A DNA stretch of 64,000 nucleotides from Bacteroidales bacterium (GTDB lineage: Bacteria; Bacteroidota; Bacteroidia; Bacteroidales; UBA932). The notes under the pieces are model-generated. The model saw only the letters and a list, made by a program, of their open reading frames with translations. It was not told the DNA's origin and made no database searches. The translations under genes and the position numbers were made by a program. Shown here piece after piece: positions 41,538 to 51,042 of this stretch (position 1 is the stretch's first letter; the number at the start of each line of letters is the position of its first letter). The DNA lies in contig JAKSJN010000005.1 of NCBI GenBank assembly GCA_024402135.1, positions 1 through 64,000 of the forward strand, read 5' to 3'.

Positions 41538-42773
41538 ATGATGAGAAACAGATCAGTTCTATTCTCCATCGTCATGACTGTCATCGCATTCACTTCATGC
41601 GATGACAGATTTTTAATAGACGATATCAAGAGTACTCCAAAGAAAAGGACGGACATTGTCCTTACCAAGGCACAGCAGGAGATTGTTCCGGCAACCAGGG
41701 AATTCACGTTCGACCTGGTGAGAAATGTCGTGTCGCAGGATGAAAAGAACGTGTTTGTCTCTCCATTCAGTTTACAGGCAGCACTTGCGATGGCTTCGGT
41801 GGGTGCGACAGGTCAGACTCAGGAGGAAATCAATGCCGCCATCGGTCTGGAAGGCTTCCAGACTTCCGACGTTGCATCGTTCTACAAGATCCTGGTGCCC
41901 GCATTGATCAAGGTTGACAATACTGTTGAGCTGGCTATCGCCAATTCGGTATGGGCCAGTGAACGTGCCGGCATCAAAAAAAGCTACAAGTCTATTCTTG
42001 AAGATGATTTCCATGCATCGGCTCATCCCCTTGACAAAGACTCGCGGTCGGCAATCAACAAGTGGGTAAGCAAGTCGACCAAGGGCATGATCAAGGGCCT
42101 TGATGTGGATCTGTCCCAGGCTGAGATTCTGCTTCTCAATGCCATGTACTTCAATGGTATCTGGTCTGATCCTTTCGAAAAGGAGTCCAGCCGCATGGAT
42201 ACTTTCGTGAACTATGATGGAAAATCTACGCAGACCATGTTCATGCATATGAGCAAGTACCTGCGTTATTATTACGGTGATGTTGCATCGGCCGTCAGTC
42301 TTCCGTATGGAAATGGAGCATTCCGTATGACCATAGTAATCCCTACGGATGAAGAATCGACCATTGATGATGTTCTGGACGTGCTTGACGAAGATATCTG
42401 GGCCGAGATGGTCAATCCTTCGGCTTCCGGTAAGGTATCGTTATCGATGCCGCGTTTCGAGAGTGAGTACTCTGTCAGCATGAATGACGCCCTCAAGGCA
42501 ATGGGTATCAGACGTGCGTTTACAAATGATGCAGAGTTCGGAGAAATGGCGGAAGAGCCTCTCAAGATCAGCGAAGTCGGCCAGAAAGCCAAGATCAAGG
42601 TTGATGAGAAGGGAACCGAGGCTTCGGTAGTCACTCATGTCGTAATGGGTGCTACATCGGCGGGTCCTGATCGCGATCAGTTCGTGTTCAAGGTGGATAC
42701 TCCTTTCTTCTATGCGATAAGTGAGGTCAGCACCGGTACAATCCTCTTTGCGGGTGTACAGAAATGGATGTAA
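41538..42773 (+). CDS. Serpin-type protease inhibitor, lipoprotein
   Basis: 411 aa with lipobox AFTSC. Full serpin fold: NVFVSPFSLQAALAMASVGA, NAMYFNGIW, SLSMPRFESEY; the reactive-centre hinge is DEKGTEASVVTHV and the C-terminal strand DTPFFYAISEVSTGTILFAG. Hinge residues are small enough for loop insertion, so an inhibitory serpin is likely. The loop after the hinge contains the probable scissile region (MGATSAGP). On the cell surface it could protect against host or rival serine proteases. Confidence 0.9.
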   Translation: MMRNRSVLFSIVMTVIAFTSCDDRFLIDDIKSTPKKRTDIVLTKAQQEIVPATREFTFDLVRNVVSQDEKNVFVSPFSLQAALAMASVGATGQTQEEINAAIGLEGFQTSDVASFYKILVPALIKVDNTVELAIANSVWASERAGIKKSYKSILEDDFHASAHPLDKDSRSAINKWVSKSTKGMIKGLDVDLSQAEILLLNAMYFNGIWSDPFEKESSRMDTFVNYDGKSTQTMFMHMSKYLRYYYGDVASAVSLPYGNGAFRMTIVIPTDEESTIDDVLDVLDEDIWAEMVNPSASGKVSLSMPRFESEYSVSMNDALKAMGIRRAFTNDAEFGEMAEEPLKISEVGQKAKIKVDEKGTEASVVTHVVMGATSAGPDRDQFVFKVDTPFFYAISEVSTGTILFAGVQKWM

Positions 42774-42775
42774 TC

Positions 42776-43564
42776 ATGAAACGACTGTTCTCTATAGCTG
42801 CTGGCATGCTGCTGGTATGTGCGTCAATGTCGGCCCAGACTCACGAGGCCCATCTCGGAAGCGGTCTGTCCATGTATGACGTTCTCGGTGTGCCGCTTCA
42901 GGATGGGATCGAATCAGTCGGCCCGGCCGTCAATATCGGCTATAAATATCTGAAACCGATAAAAGGAGGCCTCCAATGGTATGCCGGGGCGGATGTGTAC
43001 GGACGCAGCGTGCACTTCGAGGGACCATGGTATGTCGGGGTCAATAAAATGAAGGATAATTCCGGTTTCTTTGTCAACATTCCAGTGGAGGCAGGTCTTC
43101 GCTACGGTTTTCCTCTATCGGGAAAGTTTTCAGCCTATGCGGATCTGGGGATTGGCTTGAACATAGACCTGGGTCACGAGACCGAGAAAGAAGGTCATGC
43201 CATAATTGACTATAATCCATATAACGGACTGCCAATCGAGAAGGACTACCAGAAGATGAGGTATAACAAGGGCATTCGTGTTGAGAATTCATTCTCAGGC
43301 ATTCTTTCCCTCATGAATGATTTTCCATCAACCCTCTCAACCTGCTTTTCCTTCGAGCTGGGGGCAGTATATGGAAAGCATTGGAGTCTGGGACTGAGCT
43401 ATGCCAATTTCGGCCTTGTTGAAGTTGAGAGATATCAGAATCTGATCGCTTCCAGCTTTGTTCCAGGTTTGGAAATAGAGTCTGAGATGATGGCATCCGC
43501 CTGCTCAGGGCGAGGCACGATGGTCCTCAGCTCTCTTTCGTTGAGACTTGGCTATCTTTTCTAG
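42776..43564 (+). CDS. Outer membrane beta-barrel protein
   Basis: 262 aa from ATG 42776. Signal peptide to SMSAQ; then alternating aromatic strands and a C-terminal Phe (LRLGYLF) as for BAM substrates. Starts 2 nt after the serpin stop; the two may be exported together. No specific family recognised. Confidence 0.7.
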   Translation: MKRLFSIAAGMLLVCASMSAQTHEAHLGSGLSMYDVLGVPLQDGIESVGPAVNIGYKYLKPIKGGLQWYAGADVYGRSVHFEGPWYVGVNKMKDNSGFFVNIPVEAGLRYGFPLSGKFSAYADLGIGLNIDLGHETEKEGHAIIDYNPYNGLPIEKDYQKMRYNKGIRVENSFSGILSLMNDFPSTLSTCFSFELGAVYGKHWSLGLSYANFGLVEVERYQNLIASSFVPGLEIESEMMASACSGRGTMVLSSLSLRLGYLF

Positions 43565-44847
43565 GCAATCGTTTCCGTGACGAACAGATAACGTGCGCTG
43601 CTGCGGTCCTCGAAGTCGCATCCTGCGCCGAAGATATGGATGTTGGATCCCGATCCGACACCCATTTTCTTTTTTAGTTCTTCGCTTGTCAGGGGAAGAT
43701 TGCGGGCGCTGACCTCGCAACGTGGCCATTCCTTTGCGATGGCCTTGAATTCCGACTTGCCGAATGGACGCACAGACTTTATTGTAAACAGCTTGCCGAG
43801 ATGACTAAGTTCGTCTTTGTCCAGTTCCTTTGGAGCCAGATACAGCTGTACGTTGCGTCCCAGCCTGGTCAGCCCGAAACGCTCTGCGAGCAGTCTGTAT
43901 GGCCCGGCCTTCATCATTGCACTGCTTGGCTCGAACAGCATTGCCCCCGTGACAATGTCCATGAGCTCTGACTGACTGGCCGCGAACCTGACACCTGCCT
44001 TGGATTCTTCTTCTTTGGTGAAAGAGAAGGCATGTAGAGGTTCATCTGCGTCGATACAGACCAGTTGGGTGCCGTCTGTCCATCCGCGCTGCATCCATAC
44101 CAGCAGTTCCTTGCATTCTCCGTGGACTCCGCCACTTCCGACGATATGTATTTCGCGGACACAGGATCCCAGCCTGTCGACAAGCATGCTGATGTCTGCC
44201 ATCGGGGAAAGCTTTACAAGGGCATCACCTGCTAACTCGAGGAGGGCGTCCTTCAGTGTCATCAGATCAGGACTGCAATCCTCGAGCATGAACACCTTGC
44301 GGCCACTCTCGGAACGTCTCGCCGGATCCAGGTAGATGAGTGTCGGAGAGAACCCTTCCAGCAGCTCACGGACGTTGTCACGCCCGACCATGACCGATGT
44401 GAAAACCACGTTGGAAACACCCAGACGGGCATAATTGTGACGGGTTGCTGCGCACAGATCCGGGTTCATTTCGTTGTACAACAGCCTTCCGCAGACCTTT
44501 GAAAATTCATATGAGTCGGCACCAAGACCACCTGTGAGATCTGCAATCCTCCTGTCACTTTCCGCGACATCTTCGAGTATGCGTGAAGCCAGGATAGCTT
44601 TGTATGCGGCGGTGGACTCCGAACTGCACTGCTCGCCGCAGAGCCGGTTGGGATAGACCATTCCGGCATCGCTGTACCAGTGCGGAAGCTTGTTGCGAAG
44701 CCTTCTCCGGACCTCGATGGTGCTGACGCATAGATTCCGCGCGTCCAGCCCCTCGACAGGGGAGCCCGGCCACTCTGCGGAACTCATCAGAAGTCTCGCG
44801 CAGTCAGCATTTTCATTGTCTATTATGAAGTCCTCGAATTTCTTCAC
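43561..44847 (-). CDS. SAM-dependent methyltransferase with THUMP-like domain
   Basis: 428 aa from a GTG at 44847; a longer frame to 44934 runs over the promoter. ADLTGGLGADSYEFS is SAM motif I; LIYLDPARR is motif IV-like; the C-terminal third (SEFKAIAKEWPRCEVSARN, LTSEELKKKMGV) fits the THUMP-like domain seen in Bacteroidota proteins of this type. Probably modifies RNA. Its stop overlaps that of the outer-membrane protein by CTAG. Confidence 0.75.
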   Translation of the reverse strand: MKKFEDFIIDNENADCARLLMSSAEWPGSPVEGLDARNLCVSTIEVRRRLRNKLPHWYSDAGMVYPNRLCGEQCSSESTAAYKAILASRILEDVAESDRRIADLTGGLGADSYEFSKVCGRLLYNEMNPDLCAATRHNYARLGVSNVVFTSVMVGRDNVRELLEGFSPTLIYLDPARRSESGRKVFMLEDCSPDLMTLKDALLELAGDALVKLSPMADISMLVDRLGSCVREIHIVGSGGVHGECKELLVWMQRGWTDGTQLVCIDADEPLHAFSFTKEEESKAGVRFAASQSELMDIVTGAMLFEPSSAMMKAGPYRLLAERFGLTRLGRNVQLYLAPKELDKDELSHLGKLFTIKSVRPFGKSEFKAIAKEWPRCEVSARNLPLTSEELKKKMGVGSGSNIHIFGAGCDFEDRSSARYLFVTETIA

Positions 44848-44851
44848 ATCA

Positions 44852-44879
44852 GCACTGTTGAACAGTGCAAATTTAGTCT
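44852..44879 (-). promoter_or_regulatory. Promoter of the methyltransferase gene with a palindrome at the start site
   Basis: Minus-strand -7 box TAAATTTG (44872-44879); directly downstream lies the perfect palindrome GCACTGTT-G-AACAGTGC (44852-44868), covering the likely transcription start. Confidence 0.5.
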
Positions 44880-44888
44880 TTATTTTCC

Positions 44889-44897
44889 TATATTTGT
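44889..44897 (+). promoter_or_regulatory. -7 box of the phosphohexomutase gene
   Basis: TATATTTG, about 53 nt before ATG 44950. Confidence 0.55.
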
Positions 44898-44949
44898 GAA
44901 TTGCAGTACAAGCCCATACTGAAACTGATAACATAAAAATCTATAGACA

Positions 44950-46611
44950 ATGAAAGATTACAAAGAAGTTGCCCAGAGCTGGCTCGACGGTGATTTTGAC
45001 GCCGAAACCAAAGCCCAGATCCTTGAGCTCAAGGAGAACGATCCTGCAGGATTCGAGGACGCATTCTACAGAAATCTTGAATTCGGTACCGGTGGTCTCC
45101 GCGGAATCATGGGAGTCGGCACCAACCGCATGAACAAGTACACTGTGGGAATGGCTACCCAGGGCCTTGCAAACTATCTCAAGGCAAACGTGCCAGGAGA
45201 GAAGAGCGTTTGTGTATCATTCGACAGCCGTAACAACAGCCAGGCTTTCGCAAAGATTACCGCTGACGTTCTCTCTGCAAACGGCATCCATGTATATCTC
45301 TACACCGAGCTTCATCCTGTACCGCTCCTCAGCTACGCGGTGCGCAGCAAGAAGGCTACCGCAGGTGTGATGCTCACCGCTTCGCACAACCCTAAGGAGT
45401 ACAACGGCTACAAGGTGTTCTGGTCTGACGGTGCTCAGGTCATCTCTCCTGTCGACAAGGATATCGTTGCCGAGGTTGCAAAGATCACCGAGCCTTCACA
45501 GGTCCTCTTCAGCGCTCCAGACGGCAAGGAAGGCGGAATCGAGATGATGGGCAGCGAGATGGACGGACTCTACATGAAGGACATCATGACCCTCATGCTT
45601 TCTCCTGAGGCCCGCGCAAAGCACAACAACTTCAAGATCGTATACACCCCGCTCCATGGTACCGGCGTGCGCGTCGTTCCAAACTGCCTTGGATTCATGG
45701 GCTTCAAGAATATCATCCACGTTCCTGCACAGGACATTCCTGACGGAAACTTCCCGACTACCATTTCTCCAAACCCTGAGGAGCATGCCGCTCTCGAGAT
45801 GGCTCTTGCAGTGGCTGACAAGGAAGGTGCAGATCTCGTCATGGCAACTGACCCTGATGCAGACCGTATCGGTATCGCAGTACGTGACAATGAGGGCAAG
45901 ATGGTGCTCTTCAACGGCAACCAGACAGCTGCAATGCTGACCTACTACATCCTCACCCGCCGTCAGGAACTTGGTACTCTCGACAGCAGCAAGTATGTAG
46001 TTAAGACCATCGTTACCACCGAGCTCATCGCACAGATCGCAGCAAAGTTCGGCATCAAGTGCTACAATGTGCTTACCGGCTTCAAGTTCATCGGCGACAT
46101 CGTGCGCAAGAACGAGGGTACCGGCGAGTTCCTTTGTGGTGGAGAGGAAAGCTACGGCTTCAATATCGGTGAGTTCGTACGCGACAAGGACGCTCCGATC
46201 ACATGCTGCATGATCGCAGAATGCGCTGCGTGGGCTGCTGATCAGGGAATGTCGCTTTATCAGCTTCTTGAGAAGATCTACAAGGAATTCGGATACCGCA
46301 AGGAAGGCCTCACATCCCTCGTTCGCAAGGGCAAGACCGGAGCTGAGGAGATCCAGCAGATCATGGCTGACATGCGTGCAACCCCTCCAACCGAGCTTGC
46401 AGGCTCGAAGGTTGTAAAGGTTATCGACTACAACAAGCCGGAGGAGACCGGACTTCCTAAGTCAAACGTACTCCAGTTCTTCAGCGAGGTCGGTGATGTG
46501 GTTACCGTACGTCCTTCAGGTACCGAGCCTAAGATCAAGTTCTACTTCGGAGCTGCCGGAGCTGACGCCGATGCAAAGATCGCTCAGCTCAAAGCTCAGT
46601 TCGTGAACTAA
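44950..46611 (+). CDS. Phosphohexomutase (phosphoglucomutase/phosphomannomutase)
   Basis: 553 aa. TASHNPKEYNGYK carries the phospho-Ser, DPDADRIGIA the Mg2+ loop, GGEESYGF the sugar loop and RPSGTEPKIKFY the phosphate loop. Length and insertions fit the PGM2-like branch common in Bacteroidota. Its 3' end overlaps that of nth by 23 bp (convergent). Confidence 0.92.
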   Translation: MKDYKEVAQSWLDGDFDAETKAQILELKENDPAGFEDAFYRNLEFGTGGLRGIMGVGTNRMNKYTVGMATQGLANYLKANVPGEKSVCVSFDSRNNSQAFAKITADVLSANGIHVYLYTELHPVPLLSYAVRSKKATAGVMLTASHNPKEYNGYKVFWSDGAQVISPVDKDIVAEVAKITEPSQVLFSAPDGKEGGIEMMGSEMDGLYMKDIMTLMLSPEARAKHNNFKIVYTPLHGTGVRVVPNCLGFMGFKNIIHVPAQDIPDGNFPTTISPNPEEHAALEMALAVADKEGADLVMATDPDADRIGIAVRDNEGKMVLFNGNQTAAMLTYYILTRRQELGTLDSSKYVVKTIVTTELIAQIAAKFGIKCYNVLTGFKFIGDIVRKNEGTGEFLCGGEESYGFNIGEFVRDKDAPITCCMIAECAAWAADQGMSLYQLLEKIYKEFGYRKEGLTSLVRKGKTGAEEIQQIMADMRATPPTELAGSKVVKVIDYNKPEETGLPKSNVLQFFSEVGDVVTVRPSGTEPKIKFYFGAAGADADAKIAQLKAQFVN

Positions 46612-47236
46612 GAGAATAATATCTACAGCATTGCTGCAGCCCGCAGTCGGAGCACTTCGGGTTGCGTGCAGTGCAGACATAACGCCCGTGGAGGATGAGC
46701 CAATGGTGAGCCGTTGCCCTTTTCTCCACGGGTATGTTCTTTTCAAGCTCGAAGCTCACCGCTTCGGGCGTTTTTCCGTCGGAGAGACCCATTCTGTGAG
46801 ATACGCGGAATACGTGTGTGTCGACGGCTATGACTGGCTTGTCATAGACTATCGATGCCACGACATTGGCTGTCTTGCGTCCCACGCCAGGCAGGCTCAT
46901 CAGGTCGTCGATGTCTGATGGGACCTTGCCGTCGAAGCGGTCGATAAGCATCTGAGCCATCCCTATGAGGTGGCGTGTCTTGGCGTTCGGATATGAGATG
47001 GACTTGACCAGCTCGAAGAGCTCTTCTTCCTTTGCGGCAGCCATTGATGCAGCATCGGGATAGTGCATGAAAATACGCGGCGTGGTCATGTTGACGCGCT
47101 TGTCTGTACACTGGGCGGAAAGTATGACCGCCACTATGAGTTCAAAAGGGGAGTTGTAAGCGAGCTCGGAACGGACCTCGGGCATGTTGGTCTCGAACCA
47201 TTCGATGGCGAGCTCATAGCGTTTCTTTTTCGTCAT
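46589..47236 (-). CDS. nth: Endonuclease III
   Basis: 215 aa. LPGVGRKTANV (HhH with catalytic Lys), VDTHVFR (catalytic Asp), and the iron-sulphur cluster Cys pattern C-x6-C-x2-C-x5-C near the end. Removes oxidised pyrimidines. Its ATG overlaps the stop of the upstream FtsE-like gene. Confidence 0.94.
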   Translation of the reverse strand: MTKKKRYELAIEWFETNMPEVRSELAYNSPFELIVAVILSAQCTDKRVNMTTPRIFMHYPDAASMAAAKEEELFELVKSISYPNAKTRHLIGMAQMLIDRFDGKVPSDIDDLMSLPGVGRKTANVVASIVYDKPVIAVDTHVFRVSHRMGLSDGKTPEAVSFELEKNIPVEKRATAHHWLILHGRYVCTARNPKCSDCGLQQCCRYYSLSSRTEL

Positions 47237-47931
47237 ACTACGGCTCTGTCGTCTCCGGCCTCAAGCTCGTGGCATTTCTCTTCCTTGCACTCGAAGACCC
47301 TGCCTTTGTATTTCTCGAAGATTGCGCGGTTATGCGTTACCATGACTATGGCTGTGCCTTTGTCCTTGTTGATGGAAGTCAGGAGGTTCAGGATGCCCTC
47401 CGCGGTCTCCGTGTCAAGGTTTCCGGTGGGCTCGTCGGCGATTATGACCTGAGGTGAATTGAGCAGTGAACGTGCGATCGCTATGCGTTGCTGCTCTCCT
47501 CCGGAAAGCTGGTGAGGCATCTTGTGTGCCTTTGTCTCCATGCCGACGGACTCGAGTACTTCCATGATACGCTTGTCTGTGTCGTCTTTTTTCCATCCTG
47601 TGGCGACGAGCACGAACTCCAGGTTGTCATATACCGTCCTGTCCATCAGAAGCTGGAAATCCTGGAAAACCACGCCGAGCTTGCGTCTCAGATGGGGGAT
47701 GTCCCTGTTGCGGATTCCGTTCAGTTCATAGCCGCATACGGAGCCTTTTCCTTTGTGGAGAGGATTTTCCGCCGTCATGGTCCTGATGATGGAAGTCTTG
47801 CCCGTTCCGACCTTTCCGACAATGTACGCGAAATCTCCCGGGAAAATGTCCATGTCAAGTCCGTAGATGACAGTTTCTTCACCGTTTATGATGTCGGCTT
47901 CCCTGAATGAGATTATTGGCGTATTTTCCAT
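47233..47931 (-). CDS. ftsE: FtsE-like ABC ATPase
   Basis: 232 aa from ATG 47931. Walker A GKVGTGKTS, signature LSGGEQQRIAIARSL, Walker B VIIADEPTGNLD, and the FtsE/LolD-type VFQDFQLL Q-loop. FtsE with FtsX controls peptidoglycan hydrolases at division; ftsX is not next to it here. Assignment to FtsE rather than a LolD/MacB-type ATPase is moderately sure. Confidence 0.75.
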   Translation of the reverse strand: MENTPIISFREADIINGEETVIYGLDMDIFPGDFAYIVGKVGTGKTSIIRTMTAENPLHKGKGSVCGYELNGIRNRDIPHLRRKLGVVFQDFQLLMDRTVYDNLEFVLVATGWKKDDTDKRIMEVLESVGMETKAHKMPHQLSGGEQQRIAIARSLLNSPQVIIADEPTGNLDTETAEGILNLLTSINKDKGTAIVMVTHNRAIFEKYKGRVFECKEEKCHELEAGDDRAVV

Positions 47932-47985
47932 AAAAATGAGTCGTTTAAGGCACAAGATTTGAACAAAGATATGGAAAAAAATGAT

Positions 47986-47993
47986 TAAATTTG
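47986..47993 (+). promoter_or_regulatory. -7 box of the TPR protein gene
   Basis: TAAATTTG, 29 nt before ATG 48023; the divergent gene has its own -7 box (complement of TATCTTTG) at 47964-47971. Confidence 0.55.
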
Positions 47994-48022
47994 TGAGTTG
48001 ATATCAAAGAAAAACCTAAGAT

Positions 48023-51000
48023 ATGAAAAATAAGATATTGATCTCGGCGGTGTCGCTGGCAGCCCTTGTGCAGCCCGCTGTGGCCGGGACTCTGACTTCG
48101 GTGGGTCAATTTGCTGTTCCTCAGGAGCTTGGCATCAAAGCTGGAGATCAGTTTTCACGTGCTCTGGAGCTTTATCAGAATGGTCTCTATCCGGAGGCCC
48201 GCAAGCTCTTCAGCTCGGTTCCTGTCCCTGATGCTCTGAGCGAAGGATATGCCCTGATGTGCTCACTGAAGATGAAGGATTCCGATTCGCGTTCACTTAT
48301 CAGCGAGTATGAGACAAAGTGGCCGGAGTCATCGATGTTCGCCCAGATACATTATCTCCAGGGCTTGAATGAATTCGATGCTGAATCCTATGCTGCAGCG
48401 CGCGAGGAGTTCTCCCGCTTCGAACCTAAGCATCTTTATGCAAGCCAGGTTTGCGAATATACGTTCAAGAAGGCTTACAGCGATTTCTCTATGGGCCGTT
48501 ATGACAGTGCCCGCGACGGTTTTCTCGAGGTCGAGGAGATGCCGCATTCGAGTTTCACTGCGCCTGCGCAGTATTCCATCGCATACATCGACTATTCAGC
48601 GAACGATTTCAAGGGTGCCATCGAACGTTTCGATCTTGCCGGCCGCGATCCACGCTTTGCCGACAACTCGGAGTATTACAAGCTCGAGTGTGAGTTCATG
48701 CTGAAGGATTACGACTATGTCGCAAAGTATGGCCCTATGGTATTTGACAAGGCTCCGGATGAACGCAGGGCACATCTTGCCCGCATTCTCTCCGAGACCT
48801 TCCTGGTCCGTGGCGAGAATGAACTTGCCCGCAGGTACTTTGACGACTACCAGGTTGACGGCGATACTCCGAAATCGCGCAAGGACTACTTCTATGCCGG
48901 TTCGCTCCTGTATGCGACAGGCGACTGGAAGGGTGCGGCAGAAAACTACGCCAAGATGACTGACCGCAGCGACTCTCTCGGCCAGATTGCATCTTACAAT
49001 CTTGCTGACGCTTACATCCAGCTGAAAAACAAGGTTGCGGCTATGGACGCTTTCCGCGATGCTGCGGCTCCTGCGTACGATGCCGACATCAAGGAGGATG
49101 CTTTCTTCAACTACGCAAAGCTTGCATTCGACCTCAATCATGATTCTCAGCCGTTCCTCGATTACATCGACGCGTATGGCAAGAGCAAGCGCGGAGATGA
49201 CATCTACAGCTATATGGCGCTTGCCGCGCTGAATAACCGCGACTATGCGGCGGCAGTAGAGGCTTACGACAACATCGATGAGTTCACTCCTGACATGAAG
49301 GGAAACTACATGAAGGCAAACTACCTTCGTGCGAATCAGCTGATCAACAGCGGCTCATATCGCGATGCGATCCAGTGTCTCAAGGCAGCGGCTTTCTATG
49401 CTGACAGGAACAGTCCTGTCGCTCAGCTGTCAAGCTACTGGCTGGCGCAGAGCCAGTATCGTGCAGGCAACTACAGTGCTGCCGGCGAGTCGTTCACGGA
49501 CCTGTACAACCAGTCTGCGCTTGACTATAGACCTGAAGGCAAGGCGATCCCTTACGATCTTGCATATTGCTATTTCGACCAGGGTGACTACGTCAATGCT
49601 GCCAAGTGGTTCAACGTGTACAATGCGTCTGGTGCCAAGGACTTCCTCAAGGATGCGATGACACGTGTGGCTGATTGCTCGTTCATCGCTGCTGATTATC
49701 CGAATGCAATCACCCTGTATGAGAATCTTCTTGCGAAATATGACGACGTTAATGACGTCTATCCGTACTACCAGCTTGGTCTTGCATACGGCCTGAACCG
49801 CAATGACAAGAAGAAACTCGAAGTTCTTTCGCGTGTCAAGAAGGCTTCTCCAAACGCAATGCTCTATTCAGATGCTCTTTATGAGCTCGGACGCTCATAT
49901 GTTGCGACCAAGGATCAGGCAAAGGCAATCGAGTGCTTCACCCTTCTCAAGGACAGTTCGAAGGACAACAACTTCGTTGCAAAGTCCCTCATCGAGCTCG
50001 GTATGATTTCCCGCAACAAGTCGAACTATGACGAGGCTCTTTCTTACTACAAGCAGGTAGTGGAGCGTTTTCCTGGCAGCGAGAACTATGATGATGCTCT
50101 CGTTGCTATCGAGTCTATCTACCAGACCAAGGGCGAGCCTCAGGCTTACTTTGCATACGTTGACAATATCGGAGGCAAGCGCAGCGATGCCGAGAAGGAA
50201 CAGGTGTTCTTCAACTCAGCCGAAGAAATCTACGTTTCAGGTAACTATCAGAAAGCTCTTGTGCTCCTCCAGCAGTACATGGATGCATATCCGCAGGGTG
50301 ACAAGATGAGCCAGGCGCTCCTCTATACCGCTGAATGCTACAAGAGCATCGGTGACAAGGAGAAGGCTTGCGACAACTACGCAAAGGTTCTCGAGCGCGA
50401 GAAGTTCGGCAATTATGCCGAGATGGCGCTGTCTTCATATTCTGCTCTGGCTTACTCGATGGAGCGCTATGATGATGCATACAGAGCTTACGAGCAGCTC
50501 AGCCGTGTCGCTCAGCTTGACGATAACAAGACCAATGCCGCTATCGGAATGATGCGTGCCGCATACCGTGGTCACGGATACAACAATGCAATCAGCGCTT
50601 CCGATGCCCTTATCGCATCCAAGGACAGCGATGCAGCCCTCAAGCGCGAGGCGCAGTGGACAAAGGCAAAGTCATGCCTGTCTCTCAGCCGTCGTGACGA
50701 GGCGTTCAAGCTGCTCGAGCAGCTGAGCAAGGAGCCATCTACCGACGAAGGAGCCGAGGCTGCATATCTCGTGATCCAGGACGCTTACGACCAGGGCCGA
50801 TTCAACGTGATCGAGGACAAGGTTTATGCTTTCGCTGCCAAGGCTGGAAGTCAGAACTACTGGCTTGCAAAGGCGTTCATCGTACTTGGTGATTCTTTCG
50901 CCGAGCAGGACAACATCGCTCAGGCAAAGGCTACTTTCGAGAGCGTGGCAAACGGATATGAGGCATACGGTCCTGACGACGATGTCCCTGAGGCTGTCAG

Positions 51001-51031
51001 CATGCGTCTCAAGAAACTTGCAAACCTGTAA
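48023..51031 (+). CDS. Exported tetratricopeptide-repeat protein (1002 aa)
   Basis: Signal peptide to about residue 21 (PAVAG). Almost the entire rest is TPR-like helical repeats, e.g. ALELYQNGLYPEARKLFSSV, AIECFTLLKDSSKDNNFVAKS and YDEALSYYKQVVERFPGSEN. No catalytic motif. It lies 11 nt before a beta-barrel gene, and this pair recurs in Bacteroidales; an envelope scaffold or assembly role is inferred. Confidence 0.8.
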   Translation: MKNKILISAVSLAALVQPAVAGTLTSVGQFAVPQELGIKAGDQFSRALELYQNGLYPEARKLFSSVPVPDALSEGYALMCSLKMKDSDSRSLISEYETKWPESSMFAQIHYLQGLNEFDAESYAAAREEFSRFEPKHLYASQVCEYTFKKAYSDFSMGRYDSARDGFLEVEEMPHSSFTAPAQYSIAYIDYSANDFKGAIERFDLAGRDPRFADNSEYYKLECEFMLKDYDYVAKYGPMVFDKAPDERRAHLARILSETFLVRGENELARRYFDDYQVDGDTPKSRKDYFYAGSLLYATGDWKGAAENYAKMTDRSDSLGQIASYNLADAYIQLKNKVAAMDAFRDAAAPAYDADIKEDAFFNYAKLAFDLNHDSQPFLDYIDAYGKSKRGDDIYSYMALAALNNRDYAAAVEAYDNIDEFTPDMKGNYMKANYLRANQLINSGSYRDAIQCLKAAAFYADRNSPVAQLSSYWLAQSQYRAGNYSAAGESFTDLYNQSALDYRPEGKAIPYDLAYCYFDQGDYVNAAKWFNVYNASGAKDFLKDAMTRVADCSFIAADYPNAITLYENLLAKYDDVNDVYPYYQLGLAYGLNRNDKKKLEVLSRVKKASPNAMLYSDALYELGRSYVATKDQAKAIECFTLLKDSSKDNNFVAKSLIELGMISRNKSNYDEALSYYKQVVERFPGSENYDDALVAIESIYQTKGEPQAYFAYVDNIGGKRSDAEKEQVFFNSAEEIYVSGNYQKALVLLQQYMDAYPQGDKMSQALLYTAECYKSIGDKEKACDNYAKVLEREKFGNYAEMALSSYSALAYSMERYDDAYRAYEQLSRVAQLDDNKTNAAIGMMRAAYRGHGYNNAISASDALIASKDSDAALKREAQWTKAKSCLSLSRRDEAFKLLEQLSKEPSTDEGAEAAYLVIQDAYDQGRFNVIEDKVYAFAAKAGSQNYWLAKAFIVLGDSFAEQDNIAQAKATFESVANGYEAYGPDDDVPEAVSMRLKKLANL

Positions 51032-51042
51032 AACTGAAGATT

